Source of the DNA: GCA-1730015 sp964583825
Lineage (GTDB): Bacteria; Pseudomonadota; Gammaproteobacteria; Granulosicoccales; Granulosicoccaceae
Assembly: GCA_964583825.1 (NCBI GenBank)
Contig: CAZOXM010000011.1
Span: 5,750 to 69,749, forward strand
Direction: 5' to 3'
Length of the DNA: 64,000 nt
The notes under the pieces are model-generated. The model did not search any database, was not told the DNA's origin, and was given only the letters and a program-made list of their open reading frames with translations. This document shows positions 1 to 9,602 of the stretch, one piece after another (the stretch's first letter is position 1; each line of letters begins with the position of its first letter). A program made the position numbers and the translations under genes.

Positions 1-941
1 GCCAACGCGTACTGCGCATGCGGATGGCCCTGCTCGGCAGCCAGTTGATACCATTTCAACGCCTGTGGATAGTCGTGGGTAATCCGATTACCTTCATGGT
101 ACAGAGACCCCAGCAGGGTCTGGGCTTCGGCGTTGCCGAGAGTGGCGGATTTTAAATACCATTCTTTGGCCTGGTCATAGTCCCGCTCTACCCCAAGCGC
201 TTCGCTGTACATGTAACCGAGTTTCTGCTGCGCGATATCGTTGCCGTTGTTGGCCGCATCCGTCCACCACTCGCGTGCGCTGTCATAGTCTTTCGGCACA
301 CCTGCTCCAATAAAGTGGATCAGGCCGAGTTCGTATTGCGCTGTACTGCTGCCCTGAATGGCAGCGAGCTCCAGCCATAGTCTGGCCTGCTCCACATCTC
401 GCGGTACCGCGTCCCCTCTGAAATAAGCGCGCCCGAGTAGCAGCTGCGACGGAATGTGCCCGCGTTCTGCCCGCCAGGTAACTACGCTGATGTCATCAGT
501 GCGGTGATGGGGTCTGGGCGTGTTGTCCGACGAGACCTGATTCGGTGTTGCGACTTGCGGTACGGAAGTGGCCGGCGAGGCAATGCTGGTTACGGCTGCG
601 TTGGCTTGCGAAACACCGGCGCTGGACTGTGCAGATGGCAGCGACGCGGGTGCCGAGTTTATCGTTTGATCACTGCCGGCCAGCGGCGGTCGTGGCGTGG
701 TGTCCGGTACGGACGACGACGGCGCCTGTGGTATTACCAGGCGCTGAGCGTCCAGTGGTGCGGTCTGTGTCGCAGCGGGTGGTGTATTGGACGCAGGTGC
801 TTGCGGAATGAGGAGCCGGTCAGTGTCGCGCTGAACGGAGTCCGGTGGTTCGCTGTCGATTAACGGTTCGTTAAAAGTCGAACAGGCTGCGGCCAGCGTG
901 GTGCTGCCGATAAAGAGAAAAGCACGAATCGATTTCTGCAT
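1..941 (-). CDS. Sel1-repeat lipoprotein, C-terminus beyond window edge
   Basis: The minus-strand frame is open from an ATG at 939-941 to the window edge, so the C-terminus is missing. The N-terminus is a lipoprotein-like signal with Cys at residue 20 (preceded by LAAA, an acceptable but not ideal lipobox). A Pro/Ser/Ala-rich linker follows, in which a short phrase (RL[LV]IPQAP) occurs twice. From about residue 160 there are tandem Sel1-type repeats of about 36 residues with the AxxQxxLGxxY pattern. Sel1 proteins are periplasmic or envelope scaffolds for protein contacts. The partner cannot be told from context. Confidence 0.85.
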   Translation of the reverse strand, partial: MQKSIRAFLFIGSTTLAAACSTFNEPLIDSEPPDSVQRDTDRLLIPQAPASNTPPAATQTAPLDAQRLVIPQAPSSSVPDTTPRPPLAGSDQTINSAPASLPSAQSSAGVSQANAAVTSIASPATSVPQVATPNQVSSDNTPRPHHRTDDISVVTWRAERGHIPSQLLLGRAYFRGDAVPRDVEQARLWLELAAIQGSSTAQYELGLIHFIGAGVPKDYDSAREWWTDAANNGNDIAQQKLGYMYSEALGVERDYDQAKEWYLKSATLGNAEAQTLLGSLYHEGNRITHDYPQALKWYQLAAEQGHPHAQYAL

Positions 942-1003
942 AGCGCTGAGGTGTTGTCGACGAACTGGGGCTGCCAGTTTACACCACCTGAACGTCCGGC
1001 CCA

Positions 1004-1486
1004 CTAGGCGATACCCGCATCGAGGCTGGCTGCCATCAGCATACCGAGTTCCTCAACCTGACTGACAAAGCGTTCGTCGTAATCGCCGTGGCAAAGCAAA
1101 GGTTCCTGCAGGCGCTTCCATCTCAGGCCGGTGACAATGCGCTGCACCGCCGACAGGGTACCGGTGCCATCGAGGCCGGCACGCACGTAAAGTGCGTACG
1201 GCATGCCCTGTTTTTCTTCCAGAACTTCGTAGTAGATGCGTTCAAAGAAATCTTTCAGGGCGCCGCTCATGTAACCGAAGTTTTCGGTCGTGCCCAGAAG
1301 CATGCCGTCAGCATCGCGAACATCCCTGGCACCGGCTTCAAACGGTGTTAGAAATTTCGCGTCGACGTTTTCAATATCGGGGTGTTGTGCGCCGCGTAAC
1401 GCCGCCGCTGCCAGTGCCCTGGTATTCACCGAGGGGGTGTTGGCTACGATAAGCAGTTGCTTGGTCGCTGCGGGATCTGTCTTCAT
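1004..1486 (-). CDS. Flavodoxin-like NAD(P)H-dependent reductase
   Basis: This 160-residue protein has a flavodoxin fold. The N-terminal strand LLIVANTPSVNTRALA resembles an FMN phosphate-binding loop, and GTTENFGYMSGALKDFFERI is the usual flavin-side segment of the NADPH-dependent FMN reductase family. It is probably a cytosolic flavin or quinone reductase of unknown substrate. Its ATG overlaps the rdgC stop (ATGA), so the two are translationally coupled and rdgC comes first. I see no link in function to rdgC beyond the shared transcript. Confidence 0.8.
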   Translation of the reverse strand: MKTDPAATKQLLIVANTPSVNTRALAAAALRGAQHPDIENVDAKFLTPFEAGARDVRDADGMLLGTTENFGYMSGALKDFFERIYYEVLEEKQGMPYALYVRAGLDGTGTLSAVQRIVTGLRWKRLQEPLLCHGDYDERFVSQVEELGMLMAASLDAGIA

Positions 1487-2403
1487 GGATCAGTCGAGGG
1501 CTTGTAGCCGCCGAAAATTTCAATCATGCGGGGGAAAAAGGTGGCAAATTCCAGTGCCATCAGGGAAAAGTTGCTGTCGAATATCGCGCGGGCATCAAGA
1601 TCGGCGACGTCTGAGCCGTCGTCCGGTGACGTATCTTCAAACTTTATTTTGCTGAATCCGAATTCGTCGTCCAGTACAAAGCTCACCGTATCATTCAGCG
1701 TCAGGCCGAGGCGCTGTACGTGTTTGCCGGTCGTCGAAAGTGCGCGGATTTCTTCACTGGTGAGATCCTGCTTGTTACAACGCACGGTGCCTGCAATGTT
1801 GTCCTCGTCCTGTAAGACGCATTCATCCCCCATGATCAGATCCTTTGGCAGCTGGCGCGTGCCCTTGAGCCATCGGGTAAAAAGTCCGGCCTGACCTATT
1901 TCGGTCTGCACCGGCGCGACCGGCAGGGAGCCGAGTGTCTCCCTGAGCAGCGAAGTGCACTGGTCGACTCGCTTGGCGCTTGCAGTGTCCACCACCATGA
2001 GTCCCTGCTGCGGCATGATCAGCAACTGTTCGTAGGATGATTTGGTAAACGCCTGTGGTGTCAGCTCCATGACAACGTTGTCGCGAATCTCGAGCTTTTC
2101 CTTGCCTCGTACTTTTCGCTCGAGTGTTTTTTCGAGCTTCTGCACTCGTTCAGCCATGTGTTCCGCGATCACACTCGACGGCAGAATCCGCTCCTCCCGT
2201 CGTGCTCTCAGCAGTATGAAACCGCTGGCTGCATGCACCAGTTGCTCGCTGTCCTCACCCATCGGAGGCACCCAGCCATAACTGAGCAATTGGCGACGGT
2301 TGACAGGCTCGTAGGCTTTCTCCTCGAGTGTTGACTCAAGTTCTTCGGGTGTCGTTTTGAAGTCTTCGAGGAACTGAAATACCGATGCTGCTTTAAACCA
2401 CAT
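1483..2403 (-). CDS. rdgC: Recombination-associated protein RdgC
   Basis: At 306 residues it matches the usual RdgC length and begins with the family's typical MWFKAASVFQF start. RdgC forms a toroidal dimer that binds double-stranded DNA without sequence preference and limits RecA access; it is associated with the nucleoid and with replication restart. It lies first in a two-gene unit with the flavodoxin-like gene and is divergent from the deacetylase gene at 2640. No truncation is seen. Confidence 0.95.
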   Translation of the reverse strand: MWFKAASVFQFLEDFKTTPEELESTLEEKAYEPVNRRQLLSYGWVPPMGEDSEQLVHAASGFILLRARREERILPSSVIAEHMAERVQKLEKTLERKVRGKEKLEIRDNVVMELTPQAFTKSSYEQLLIMPQQGLMVVDTASAKRVDQCTSLLRETLGSLPVAPVQTEIGQAGLFTRWLKGTRQLPKDLIMGDECVLQDEDNIAGTVRCNKQDLTSEEIRALSTTGKHVQRLGLTLNDTVSFVLDDEFGFSKIKFEDTSPDDGSDVADLDARAIFDSNFSLMALEFATFFPRMIEIFGGYKPSTDP

Positions 2404-2639
2404 GATGTGCTCGGGGGGAACGGGGGCCGTATTGTATCGCCGTCGTCCGGCCGGGGCTAACTGGAAGTTGAAATCGGTGTCGCTGCGAGCGCTTGTTCGA
2501 GAGAATTTGCCTGTCCGGACTGTCGCGCATTACACGTTTTTACCCCCGTGCTTACTGCGCTGCCACTTTGCATTGGGATATAGATGGCCGCGGCGATCGA
2601 CAGTAAACTGTGCATTGTCCCGTTAGGAAAGCTCACCGT

Positions 2640-3569
2640 ATGTCAGTTACTGCCTTGATCGCGCATGAGGACTGTGCGCTGCACGAAATGTCTCCCGGCC
2701 ACCCGGAGCAACCGGCCCGAATGCGCGCCGTGCTCGATCAACTCGGCACGAGCGGTCTGCTGCAGAAGCTTGACCGTTACGAGGCTCGGGAGGCGACACG
2801 CGATCACTTGCTGCTCGCGCACCCGGCCGACTATGTGGACCGTGTTTTCGAAAGTGCGCCCGGCGCGACGGGCGGTATGGTTCAGCTCGATGCGGATACG
2901 GCGATGAACGCCCACTCGCTGCGCGCTGCCCTGCTTGCGGCCGGTGCCGGTATACAGGCTGTCGATCTGGTGACTGGCGGGACGCATGAATCGGCCTTTT
3001 GCTGTGTCAGGCCACCCGGTCACCATGCAGAGCGCGCCGAGGCCATGGGGTTTTGTTTGTTCGGCAGCATTGCCATCGCGGCGCTGTATGCACTACAACA
3101 AGCTGGTGTGGAAAAAGTCGCGATTATCGATTTCGATGTTCACCACGGGAACGGCACTGAGGATCTGGTTGGCGATGATGAGAGGATCTTTTTCTGTTCA
3201 TCGTTCCAGTATCCGCTTTACCCCGGAAAGTATGGCAAGAACGTTCCCGGGCGCAAGATCAATATACCGCTGACAGGTGGCAGTGATGGTGCTGAGTTCA
3301 GGCAGCAGATGCAAAGCGAATGTCTGCCTGCCCTGAGTGCGTTTGAGCCTGACCTGATACTGATCAGCGCAGGGTTTGATGCGCACGCTGAGGATCCGCT
3401 CGGTGGTTTGAACCTGATGGAAGCAGATTTTACATGGATTACGCAGGAGCTAAAGCGCGTTGCCGGTGAACATGCCGATGGCCGTATTGTGAGTATGCTC
3501 GAAGGCGGCTATAACCTCGATGCGCTCGGACGAAGCGCCGCCGCCCACGTCAACGCGCTTTTGTCGTAG
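2640..3569 (+). CDS. Histone deacetylase family (class II-like) amidohydrolase
   Basis: The fold is the zinc-dependent deacetylase superfamily (acetoin utilisation AcuC / HDAC class II / acetylpolyamine amidohydrolase). Visible motifs are the charge-relay RPPGHHAE, the zinc ligands in IDFDVHHGNGT and in SAGFDAHAEDPLGG, and the late EGGYNL loop. I chose the ATG at 2640 because AGGAAAG lies just upstream and the protein then begins MSVTALIAHEDC, as in homologues; an upstream in-frame ATG at 2610 is less likely. The substrate (acetyl-lysine or acetylpolyamine) is not decidable from sequence. Confidence 0.9.
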   Translation: MSVTALIAHEDCALHEMSPGHPEQPARMRAVLDQLGTSGLLQKLDRYEAREATRDHLLLAHPADYVDRVFESAPGATGGMVQLDADTAMNAHSLRAALLAAGAGIQAVDLVTGGTHESAFCCVRPPGHHAERAEAMGFCLFGSIAIAALYALQQAGVEKVAIIDFDVHHGNGTEDLVGDDERIFFCSSFQYPLYPGKYGKNVPGRKINIPLTGGSDGAEFRQQMQSECLPALSAFEPDLILISAGFDAHAEDPLGGLNLMEADFTWITQELKRVAGEHADGRIVSMLEGGYNLDALGRSAAAHVNALLS

Positions 3570-3643
3570 TGTGGTGTCACACCCAAAGCATGTCGTACAA
3601 CCGTGCATCGATTTTATTTCCCGTTTGCGGTGCGGGCTAGCGC

Positions 3644-4321
3644 ATGTTTGAACAGTACGCAGATGAATTCTGGCTTGGGCTTTTCATCGCCTTGGTGCTG
3701 TATGGCCTGTCCAATGTAATTCGGGTGCCGCTGGTGGTGAAAAGGTTCTACGCCGGCCTCAACTTTAAAGACAATGGGCCGGTGGTGTTTGATGTTGAGC
3801 CGTTTGCGCAATCGCGTTTACTTCAGGGCCTGATGACCAGACACCACTATCGCGGTGATTACGGTGGCTGCCGAGTGGAACAGTTTGCTGCCTGTTCAAC
3901 CGAGCGTCGCAAGTTTACCCTTAATAAAACGCTGCGCAAACGCAACCAGAAAATCTGGACCGTGACTGTTGTGGTATTGGAAGAATCACCCGGTGAATTT
4001 TGTGCGCGTCCGTTATTGGTGGCTGAGGCGCCGGAGTATGTATTAAACAACGACGCTGTGCTTTTTCCCGACGATGAGGCCTTCAGCAGGCGTATACACG
4101 TGGTTGCAGAGGATCATGCACAGGCCAGAAAGTTAATTAATGCACAGGTGCGCGATTACCTGAACGGTACCGATCCGGACCCGCTGGCGCTTGAGTTGGT
4201 GCAGAATCGTTTAATACACCGACGCCTGAGGCAACCCCACGATACCGGCAGGGTGTTGCAGAAAGATCTGGATGCCGTGGTGCAGCTGGCAAATGCCTTG
4301 CGCCAGGAGTCTGAGCGGTAG
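3644..4321 (+). CDS. Membrane-anchored protein of unknown function
   Basis: This 225-residue protein has one clear transmembrane helix near the N-terminus (about residues 9-32) and a soluble remainder rich in basic and aromatic residues. I do not recognise a named domain. The soluble part is a mixed alpha/beta-looking segment of about 190 residues and, with the N-terminus out, would lie in the cytoplasm. It stands alone between the deacetylase gene and a probable terminator at 4338-4369, and is convergent with the DHH gene. Codon use resembles its neighbours. Confidence 0.7.
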   Translation: MFEQYADEFWLGLFIALVLYGLSNVIRVPLVVKRFYAGLNFKDNGPVVFDVEPFAQSRLLQGLMTRHHYRGDYGGCRVEQFAACSTERRKFTLNKTLRKRNQKIWTVTVVVLEESPGEFCARPLLVAEAPEYVLNNDAVLFPDDEAFSRRIHVVAEDHAQARKLINAQVRDYLNGTDPDPLALELVQNRLIHRRLRQPHDTGRVLQKDLDAVVQLANALRQESER

Positions 4322-4337
4322 GAGTCCGCGCTGCGAT

Positions 4338-4369
4338 AACCTGTCCGGTTGCGCCTGAACAGGTTTTTT
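4338..4369 (+). terminator. Probable rho-independent terminator
   Basis: AACCTGT (4338-4344) pairs with ACAGGTT (4359-4365) and runs directly into six T residues (4364-4369). It follows the plus-strand gene ending at 4321. The loop is rather long (14 nt). A related CCTGTTCAGG lies at 4411-4420, so an alternative fold is possible. Confidence 0.5.
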
Positions 4370-4474
4370 ATTTGGGACGCATAGTTATTCGCACGCATTG
4401 ATCATAAGCGCCTGTTCAGGTGTGATCCGGCGCGCGTGCAGTGCGGAGGTTGTGTCGCGCAGATGCTTGGATCG

Positions 4475-5434
4475 CTACGTTTTAAACTGCAATTCAAACG
4501 CGGCCTGAAACTTTTCTACATCGCTTCGAGGCAGATGGTTGATACCGGCTGCCGCTTTGCGACCACCACCGCTCGGGAACTGTCGGCACAGTTCATCTGC
4601 GCCTTCGCGACGGTTCAGCGGTGCTCGCACGCTGACCTGAAAGGCATCGTCTTCGATTTCACTTAGCAACGCGTGTGCTCTGTCGGGAAAGTGTCTGGCG
4701 AGCTCGTTCCCATAGACGCCGCCGACGCGGCGCGACCAGCTTGCCATTGGAAAGATGAACATGGCACAGTCGTCGGTTGCGAGCGCGGCTGCAATGTCTT
4801 TCGCCTGTGCCATGTCGTTTGCATACCCTTCCTTAAGCGTGACAAAGGTATCATCCGTTGCCATGAACTCGAACGGATCGGGGTAGGGCAAAAGCTTCCT
4901 GAAAAGATCATCCGGGGCGAAGAATAAATCGGAGACTGTTGCGCCATAGCCGTTGTAGTTCAGCAGTGTGCCGAGCTCTTCCAGTTGCGACATCTGTTGA
5001 GTGTTTAGCTTGAGTGGAGCGGCTGCTTCATTGGCAGCGTGGTGAAGATTATCGCCGAACGCGGCGGTTACTGCCCAGGGTAAATAGGCGTCCTTCAGGT
5101 GTTTGTTGACCAGCAGGCCGGTACACACTTCGGCATCTGTGTCGATGGTGGCCGTGAGATTGTCATGGTCGGGGATATCGCCGGGGAAATGATGGTCGAA
5201 GTAAGTGACTACCGCACCCTGTGACAACGCAGAGTTCAGCGCATCGCTGTTTTTATCCATCGAAATATCAAGCACGGTCAGGCGGTCGCCCGAGGCCGGT
5301 TCGATTTTCTTTAACAGGCCGATGTCACGCTTGACACCGGTGACCAGTGTGGCGTCGCGCGGCTCTGCAAGCCGCAACTGCAATAGCGCACAAATGCCAT
5401 CGGCATCGCCGTTGAATACATCGTAGTCAGCCAT
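4475..5434 (-). CDS. DHH-family phosphoesterase
   Basis: A 319-residue protein with the DHH superfamily layout: an N-terminal Asp cluster (FNGDADGICA), the signature FDHHFPGD around residue 95, and a C-terminal DHHA1-type segment with GGGRKAAAGI. These are Mn2+-dependent phosphodiesterases acting on oligoribonucleotides, cyclic dinucleotides or related substrates. The exact substrate is unknown. It starts 1 nt after the pyrD stop, so it is co-transcribed with pyrD, with pyrD first. Confidence 0.8.
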   Translation of the reverse strand: MADYDVFNGDADGICALLQLRLAEPRDATLVTGVKRDIGLLKKIEPASGDRLTVLDISMDKNSDALNSALSQGAVVTYFDHHFPGDIPDHDNLTATIDTDAEVCTGLLVNKHLKDAYLPWAVTAAFGDNLHHAANEAAAPLKLNTQQMSQLEELGTLLNYNGYGATVSDLFFAPDDLFRKLLPYPDPFEFMATDDTFVTLKEGYANDMAQAKDIAAALATDDCAMFIFPMASWSRRVGGVYGNELARHFPDRAHALLSEIEDDAFQVSVRAPLNRREGADELCRQFPSGGGRKAAAGINHLPRSDVEKFQAAFELQFKT

Positions 5435-5435
5435 G

Positions 5436-6524
5436 TCAGCTCTCCGGGTTGGTGGCTCGCCGTAATTCGTTGATCAGGTCGGGGCCGCGATAAATGAAGC
5501 CGGTGTATACCTGCACCAGATCAGCCCCGGCCTGCAGATGCGCCACGGCATCTTCACCGGTGAAGATGCCGCCACACCCGATAATCGGCACCTCTCCCTG
5601 CAACCGCTGCGCCAGACTGGCAATTGTTTCGCGCGCGCGTACCGTGAGCGGTTTGCCGCTCATGCCGCCACTTTCAGTGCCGTGGCGCGATTGTTCCACA
5701 CCGTCTCTGGTCAGAGTGGTGTTGCCGGCGATGATGCCGTCGATCTGATTGCCTGTGGCGGCCCGGCAAAAATCGTCGATATCTGCCCTGGCCATGTCCG
5801 GGGAGATTTTCACTGCCAGCGGTACGTATTTGCCATACCGATCCGCCAGGGCGCGTTGTGCCTGTTTGATACCGCCGAGTAGCGCCTGCAGCGATTCCCC
5901 GAGCTGAAGGTCGCGCAGCCCGGGTGTATTCGGCGATGAGATGTTGACCGTGATGTAGTCGGCGTGCGGGTACACCTTTTCCAGGCAGACCTGATAATCC
6001 TCCTGCGCCCGTTCGATCGGGGTGGACAGGTTTTTACCGATATTGATGCCGAGCACGCCGTGGTACTTTCTGCGCCTGACGCGGTCCACCAGAAAGTCTG
6101 CTCCTTTATTGTTAAAGCCCATGCGGTTGATCAGTGCCTGTTCGTGTTGCAGCCGGAACATGCGGGGACGGTCGTTGCCGGGTTGTGCCTTGGGGGTGAC
6201 AGTGCCCACCTCGACAAAACCGAAACCCAGTCGGCCGAGCGCGTTGAAATACTCAGCGTTCTTGTCGAGCCCTGCCGCCAGCCCCACGGGGTTGGGAAAA
6301 TCGATACCCATGACACGTCTGGGTTTGTCTTCGATGTCTGCCTGCCACTGTTTCAGCAGTGCCTGCGGAATACAGTTCAGTCCCTTTAGCGCAACGTTGT
6401 GGGCGGTCTCTGCCGGAAGTTGAAAAAGAGCAGGCCTGAGCAGTGAGTAGATCAATGGAGTGACCGGGGCGGTTAAAAGCGCGCAGTGTAGCGTGCGCTG
6501 GATTGGCGCGAAACTGATCGGCAC
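5436..6524 (-). CDS. pyrD: Dihydroorotate dehydrogenase (quinone), class 2
   Basis: PyrD oxidises dihydroorotate to orotate on the inner membrane and passes electrons to quinone. The N-terminal amphipathic helix (LLRPALFQLPAETAH), the class 2 active-site stretch NISSPNTPGLRDLQ with its catalytic Ser, and the FMN-binding end VQVYTGFIYRGP are all visible. The start is uncertain. The open frame begins at a GTG (6524), but the conserved part begins near a TTG at 6455, which would give a start like E. coli PyrD; neither has a strong ribosome-binding site. It is divergent from holA. Confidence 0.93.
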   Translation of the reverse strand: MPISFAPIQRTLHCALLTAPVTPLIYSLLRPALFQLPAETAHNVALKGLNCIPQALLKQWQADIEDKPRRVMGIDFPNPVGLAAGLDKNAEYFNALGRLGFGFVEVGTVTPKAQPGNDRPRMFRLQHEQALINRMGFNNKGADFLVDRVRRRKYHGVLGINIGKNLSTPIERAQEDYQVCLEKVYPHADYITVNISSPNTPGLRDLQLGESLQALLGGIKQAQRALADRYGKYVPLAVKISPDMARADIDDFCRAATGNQIDGIIAGNTTLTRDGVEQSRHGTESGGMSGKPLTVRARETIASLAQRLQGEVPIIGCGGIFTGEDAVAHLQAGADLVQVYTGFIYRGPDLINELRRATNPES

Positions 6525-6555
6525 CTGATATTCAGAAACGCGTTAACATACGCTT

Positions 6556-7599
6556 GTGAACGTTTTTCCGGATACCCTGCCCAAGGCACTGGCCAAAAAG
6601 ATCAGCCCGATTTATCTGATTACCGGCGATGAGCCGCTGCAGATGATGGAGGGGGCGGATTCAGTGCGCGCTGCCTGCAGGGAAGCCGGCTTTACCAACA
6701 GCGAGCGATATCAGGTCGATAACGTCCGCTCGTTTGACTGGCAGGGCCTGCAGATGTCCGGCAACACTCTGTCGTTGTTTGGCGACAAAAAAGTGATCAA
6801 TCTGCACCTGCCGAACGGTAAACCGGGCACTGAGGGGGCCAATGCGCTGAAGCAATGGTGTGAGTCGCCACCGGCCGATACGGTGCTGCTCATTACCGGT
6901 GGCAAGCCGGAAGGCAGATTTCAGAACAGTGCCTGGTTCAAGGCAATCGACAAGGTCGGCATCACCATGCAGGTCTGGCCTTTATCGCAGGAAAAAACAG
7001 CGCAGTGGATCCGGCGCCGGTTGTCGGACAATCAGGTGGCTGCTGACGAGGCCGCAGTCGGCCTGCTGCTGGAACGTGTGGAAGGCAATTTACTGGCTGC
7101 CAGACAGGAAATCGAGAAGCTGGCCATTCTCTATGCCGGTCAGTCGGTCGGACCACATGAAGTGCTGGCCAGCGTCACTGACAGCTCGCGTTATACTATC
7201 CTTGATTTGCTGGATGCGGCGTTGGAGAGCGAACCCGGTCGCGCAATCAAGGTGCTGGACAGTCTGCAGTCTGCAGGGGACGCGCCGGTGTTGATCTGCT
7301 GGCATCTGTGCAGCGAAGTGCGCAAAATTCATGCGGTCTTTGATCGGGTGGATGGAGGTGAGGCCGTGTCCGCTGCGATGATGCGTTCCGGCATTTGGAA
7401 AAACCGGCAGCGCCAGGTAGGCAAAGTGATGCGTGATCGTTCGCGCGTTTTCTGGCTGCGTGCCCTGTCTGACAGCAGCGTCCTCGACAGGATGTCCAAG
7501 GGCATGGCAGAGGGCGATTTATGGACAGAGCTGGCCGCGTTCGTTATCCGCCTGAGCGGCAGCAAGTGGCCAATGCTGCGCGCGGCAGATATCCACTGA
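6556..7599 (+). CDS. holA: DNA polymerase III subunit delta
   Basis: HolA is the clamp-loader wrench that opens the beta ring. The 347-residue length, the degenerate AAA+ start (YLITGDEPLQMMEGADSVR) and the C-terminal helical collar fit the family. The start is GTG at 6556 with little ribosome-binding signal. It is the first gene of the holA-proA-nadD-rsfS-rlmH-maf-rng run. In many gammaproteobacteria lptE lies upstream; here pyrD is divergent instead. Confidence 0.93.
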   Translation: MNVFPDTLPKALAKKISPIYLITGDEPLQMMEGADSVRAACREAGFTNSERYQVDNVRSFDWQGLQMSGNTLSLFGDKKVINLHLPNGKPGTEGANALKQWCESPPADTVLLITGGKPEGRFQNSAWFKAIDKVGITMQVWPLSQEKTAQWIRRRLSDNQVAADEAAVGLLLERVEGNLLAARQEIEKLAILYAGQSVGPHEVLASVTDSSRYTILDLLDAALESEPGRAIKVLDSLQSAGDAPVLICWHLCSEVRKIHAVFDRVDGGEAVSAAMMRSGIWKNRQRQVGKVMRDRSRVFWLRALSDSSVLDRMSKGMAEGDLWTELAAFVIRLSGSKWPMLRAADIH

Positions 7600-7680
7600 C
7601 ACCGCTCGGCAACCAGTGACAACGGCGAGAGTCCGTGTATGGGCGCGGAATTGTCGGCAATACGCAGGTAACTAAATAGA

Positions 7681-8952
7681 GTGAACAAAGAAACGAACGT
7701 CGATGTAAAGCGCTACATGCAGCGACTCGGTGAAAACGCGAGACGCAGCAGTCGTGTGCTGTCCGCGGCGGATACGAATCAAAAGAATCATGCGTTGCAG
7801 GCCATGGCATGCGCCATCCGCGATGCGGCGGCAACCATCAGGGTGCAAAATCAAGCTGATCTGGCCGCAGGACGTGAGTCCGGTCTGAGTGATGCGTTAC
7901 TCGACCGACTTGAACTCACCGATGCGAGAATCGAGTCGATGGCGGCGGGTCTCGATCAGATCGCGCTGCTGCCGGATCCGGTTGGCGAAGTCACGGACAT
8001 GAAATATCGTCCGTCCGGACTGCAGATAGGCAAGATGCGGGTGCCGCTGGGTGTGGTTGGCATCATTTACGAATCTCGTCCCAATGTCACTGCAGACGCT
8101 GCGGCTATTTGTTTGAAAGCAGGGAATGCAGCGATTTTGCGCGGAGGATCCGAGGCCCTGCACTCCAATCAGGCAATCGCCGGATGTATTGCGCAGGGCC
8201 TGCGGGATGCCGCATTGCCGGAGGATTCCGTGCAGGTCGTCGATACGACTGACCGTGAGGCGGTGGTTGCGCTCATTCAGATGCGCGATCATGTCGATGT
8301 GGTTGTGCCGCGGGGTGGCAAAGGGCTGGTTGAAAGAATCAGCAATGATGCACGTGTGCCGGTGATTAAACATCTGGAAGGGCTGTGTCACGTGTACATT
8401 GACGATGATGCCGACATCGACAAATCAATTGCCGTGGCTTTTAATGCGAAAACCTACCGCTACGGTATTTGCGGGGCAATGGAAACCCTGTTGGTGGCCG
8501 AGTCGAGAGCGGCTGATGTGTTGCCGGCGCTGGGGCAGAAGTTTGCCGGGGCCGGAGTGGAGATTCGCGGCTGCGATGCCACCAGAGGCCTGTTGCCGGC
8601 GGCCAAAGCGGCGACAGAATCAGACTGGAGTACGGAATACCTGGCTCCGGTGGTGTCCGTTAAAGTTGTCGCGGGTATTGATGAGGCGATGGAGCACATC
8701 GCGCGCTATGGTTCGCAGCACACCGATGCCATTGTCACCGATAGTCTGGCGAGTGCCCGTCGATTCATGCGCGAGGTAGATTCGAGTTCAGTCATGGTGA
8801 ATGCCTCAACCTGCTTTGCCGACGGGTTTGAATATGGACTGGGTGCTGAGATCGGCATCAGCACTGATCGGCTCCATGTTCGGGGACCGGTCGGTGTGGA
8901 AGGCCTGACGACGCAGAAATTCGTCGTCATTGGGGACGGAACTACCCGTTGA
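7681..8952 (+). CDS. proA: Gamma-glutamyl phosphate reductase
   Basis: ProA reduces gamma-glutamyl phosphate to glutamate semialdehyde in proline synthesis. It has the aldehyde-dehydrogenase fold: IIYESRPNVTADA near residue 120, the active-site Cys segment YGICGAMETLL, and the C-terminal AEIGISTDRLHVRGPVG. The start is GTG at 7681 with AGGTAA about 9 nt upstream. Its stop overlaps the nadD start, so the two are coupled. No proB is seen in the window. Confidence 0.96.
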   Translation: MNKETNVDVKRYMQRLGENARRSSRVLSAADTNQKNHALQAMACAIRDAAATIRVQNQADLAAGRESGLSDALLDRLELTDARIESMAAGLDQIALLPDPVGEVTDMKYRPSGLQIGKMRVPLGVVGIIYESRPNVTADAAAICLKAGNAAILRGGSEALHSNQAIAGCIAQGLRDAALPEDSVQVVDTTDREAVVALIQMRDHVDVVVPRGGKGLVERISNDARVPVIKHLEGLCHVYIDDDADIDKSIAVAFNAKTYRYGICGAMETLLVAESRAADVLPALGQKFAGAGVEIRGCDATRGLLPAAKAATESDWSTEYLAPVVSVKVVAGIDEAMEHIARYGSQHTDAIVTDSLASARRFMREVDSSSVMVNASTCFADGFEYGLGAEIGISTDRLHVRGPVGVEGLTTQKFVVIGDGTTR

Positions 8953-9602
8953 ACGAGCAGCCGGACACGAACAGGCGGATCGGTGTTTACGGCGGAGCAT
9001 TCGACCCCGTTCATTTCGGGCATCTGCGCAGTGCGCTCGAGGTGCGGCAAGCCCTTGGGCTGGACGAAATCCGGTTTATTCCGTCGGGCAATCCTCCTCA
9101 TCGCAGTGAAGCCAGAGTCGATGCCGCACAGAGAATAGAGATGCTGGAATTGGCGATTCGCGATGCGCCGGGTGTTGTGATCGACCGGCGTGAGGTACAA
9201 AATACACAGACGTCGTACTCTTTTGATACGCTGGCGTCTGTCGAAGCGGAATACCCTGCCAGCCGGGTAACCCTGGTGATCGGTATGGATCAGTTCAGTG
9301 TATTCGATACCTGGTATCGGTGGCGGGAACTATTGCAGCGATTCGAACTGGCGGTCATGGAAAGGCCGGGTGAGTCACTCTCCGAGACGGCTCGTTCAAT
9401 ACTCAGCACAGCCGGCGCAGAAACGCTGCATGACAAGCCGCGAATTGCACTGATTTCGGTGACACAGCTGCAGATATCATCGAGCCGGATTCGCGATGAT
9501 CTAATTCACGGCAGAGATATTCAATTCCTCGTCCCGGCAGCTGTGCGAGACTACATTTACCGGCACCGGCTTTACCGTGCTACGCCACCAGTGAACTTAT
9601 GA
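8949..9602 (+). CDS. nadD: Nicotinate-nucleotide adenylyltransferase
   Basis: NadD makes nicotinate adenine dinucleotide in NAD synthesis. The nucleotidyltransferase motif GGAFDPVHFGHLRSA and the late SSSRIRDDL motif are present, and the length (217) is typical. It starts at TTG (8949) inside the end of proA and ends overlapping the rsfS ATG, so proA, nadD and rsfS are translationally coupled. Confidence 0.95.
   Translation: MNEQPDTNRRIGVYGGAFDPVHFGHLRSALEVRQALGLDEIRFIPSGNPPHRSEARVDAAQRIEMLELAIRDAPGVVIDRREVQNTQTSYSFDTLASVEAEYPASRVTLVIGMDQFSVFDTWYRWRELLQRFELAVMERPGESLSETARSILSTAGAETLHDKPRIALISVTQLQISSSRIRDDLIHGRDIQFLVPAAVRDYIYRHRLYRATPPVNL

Noticed and set aside
456..863. Plus-strand frames of 135 and 88 codons
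   Set aside because: They are antisense to the Sel1-repeat lipoprotein, whose signal peptide and repeats make the minus strand clearly coding.
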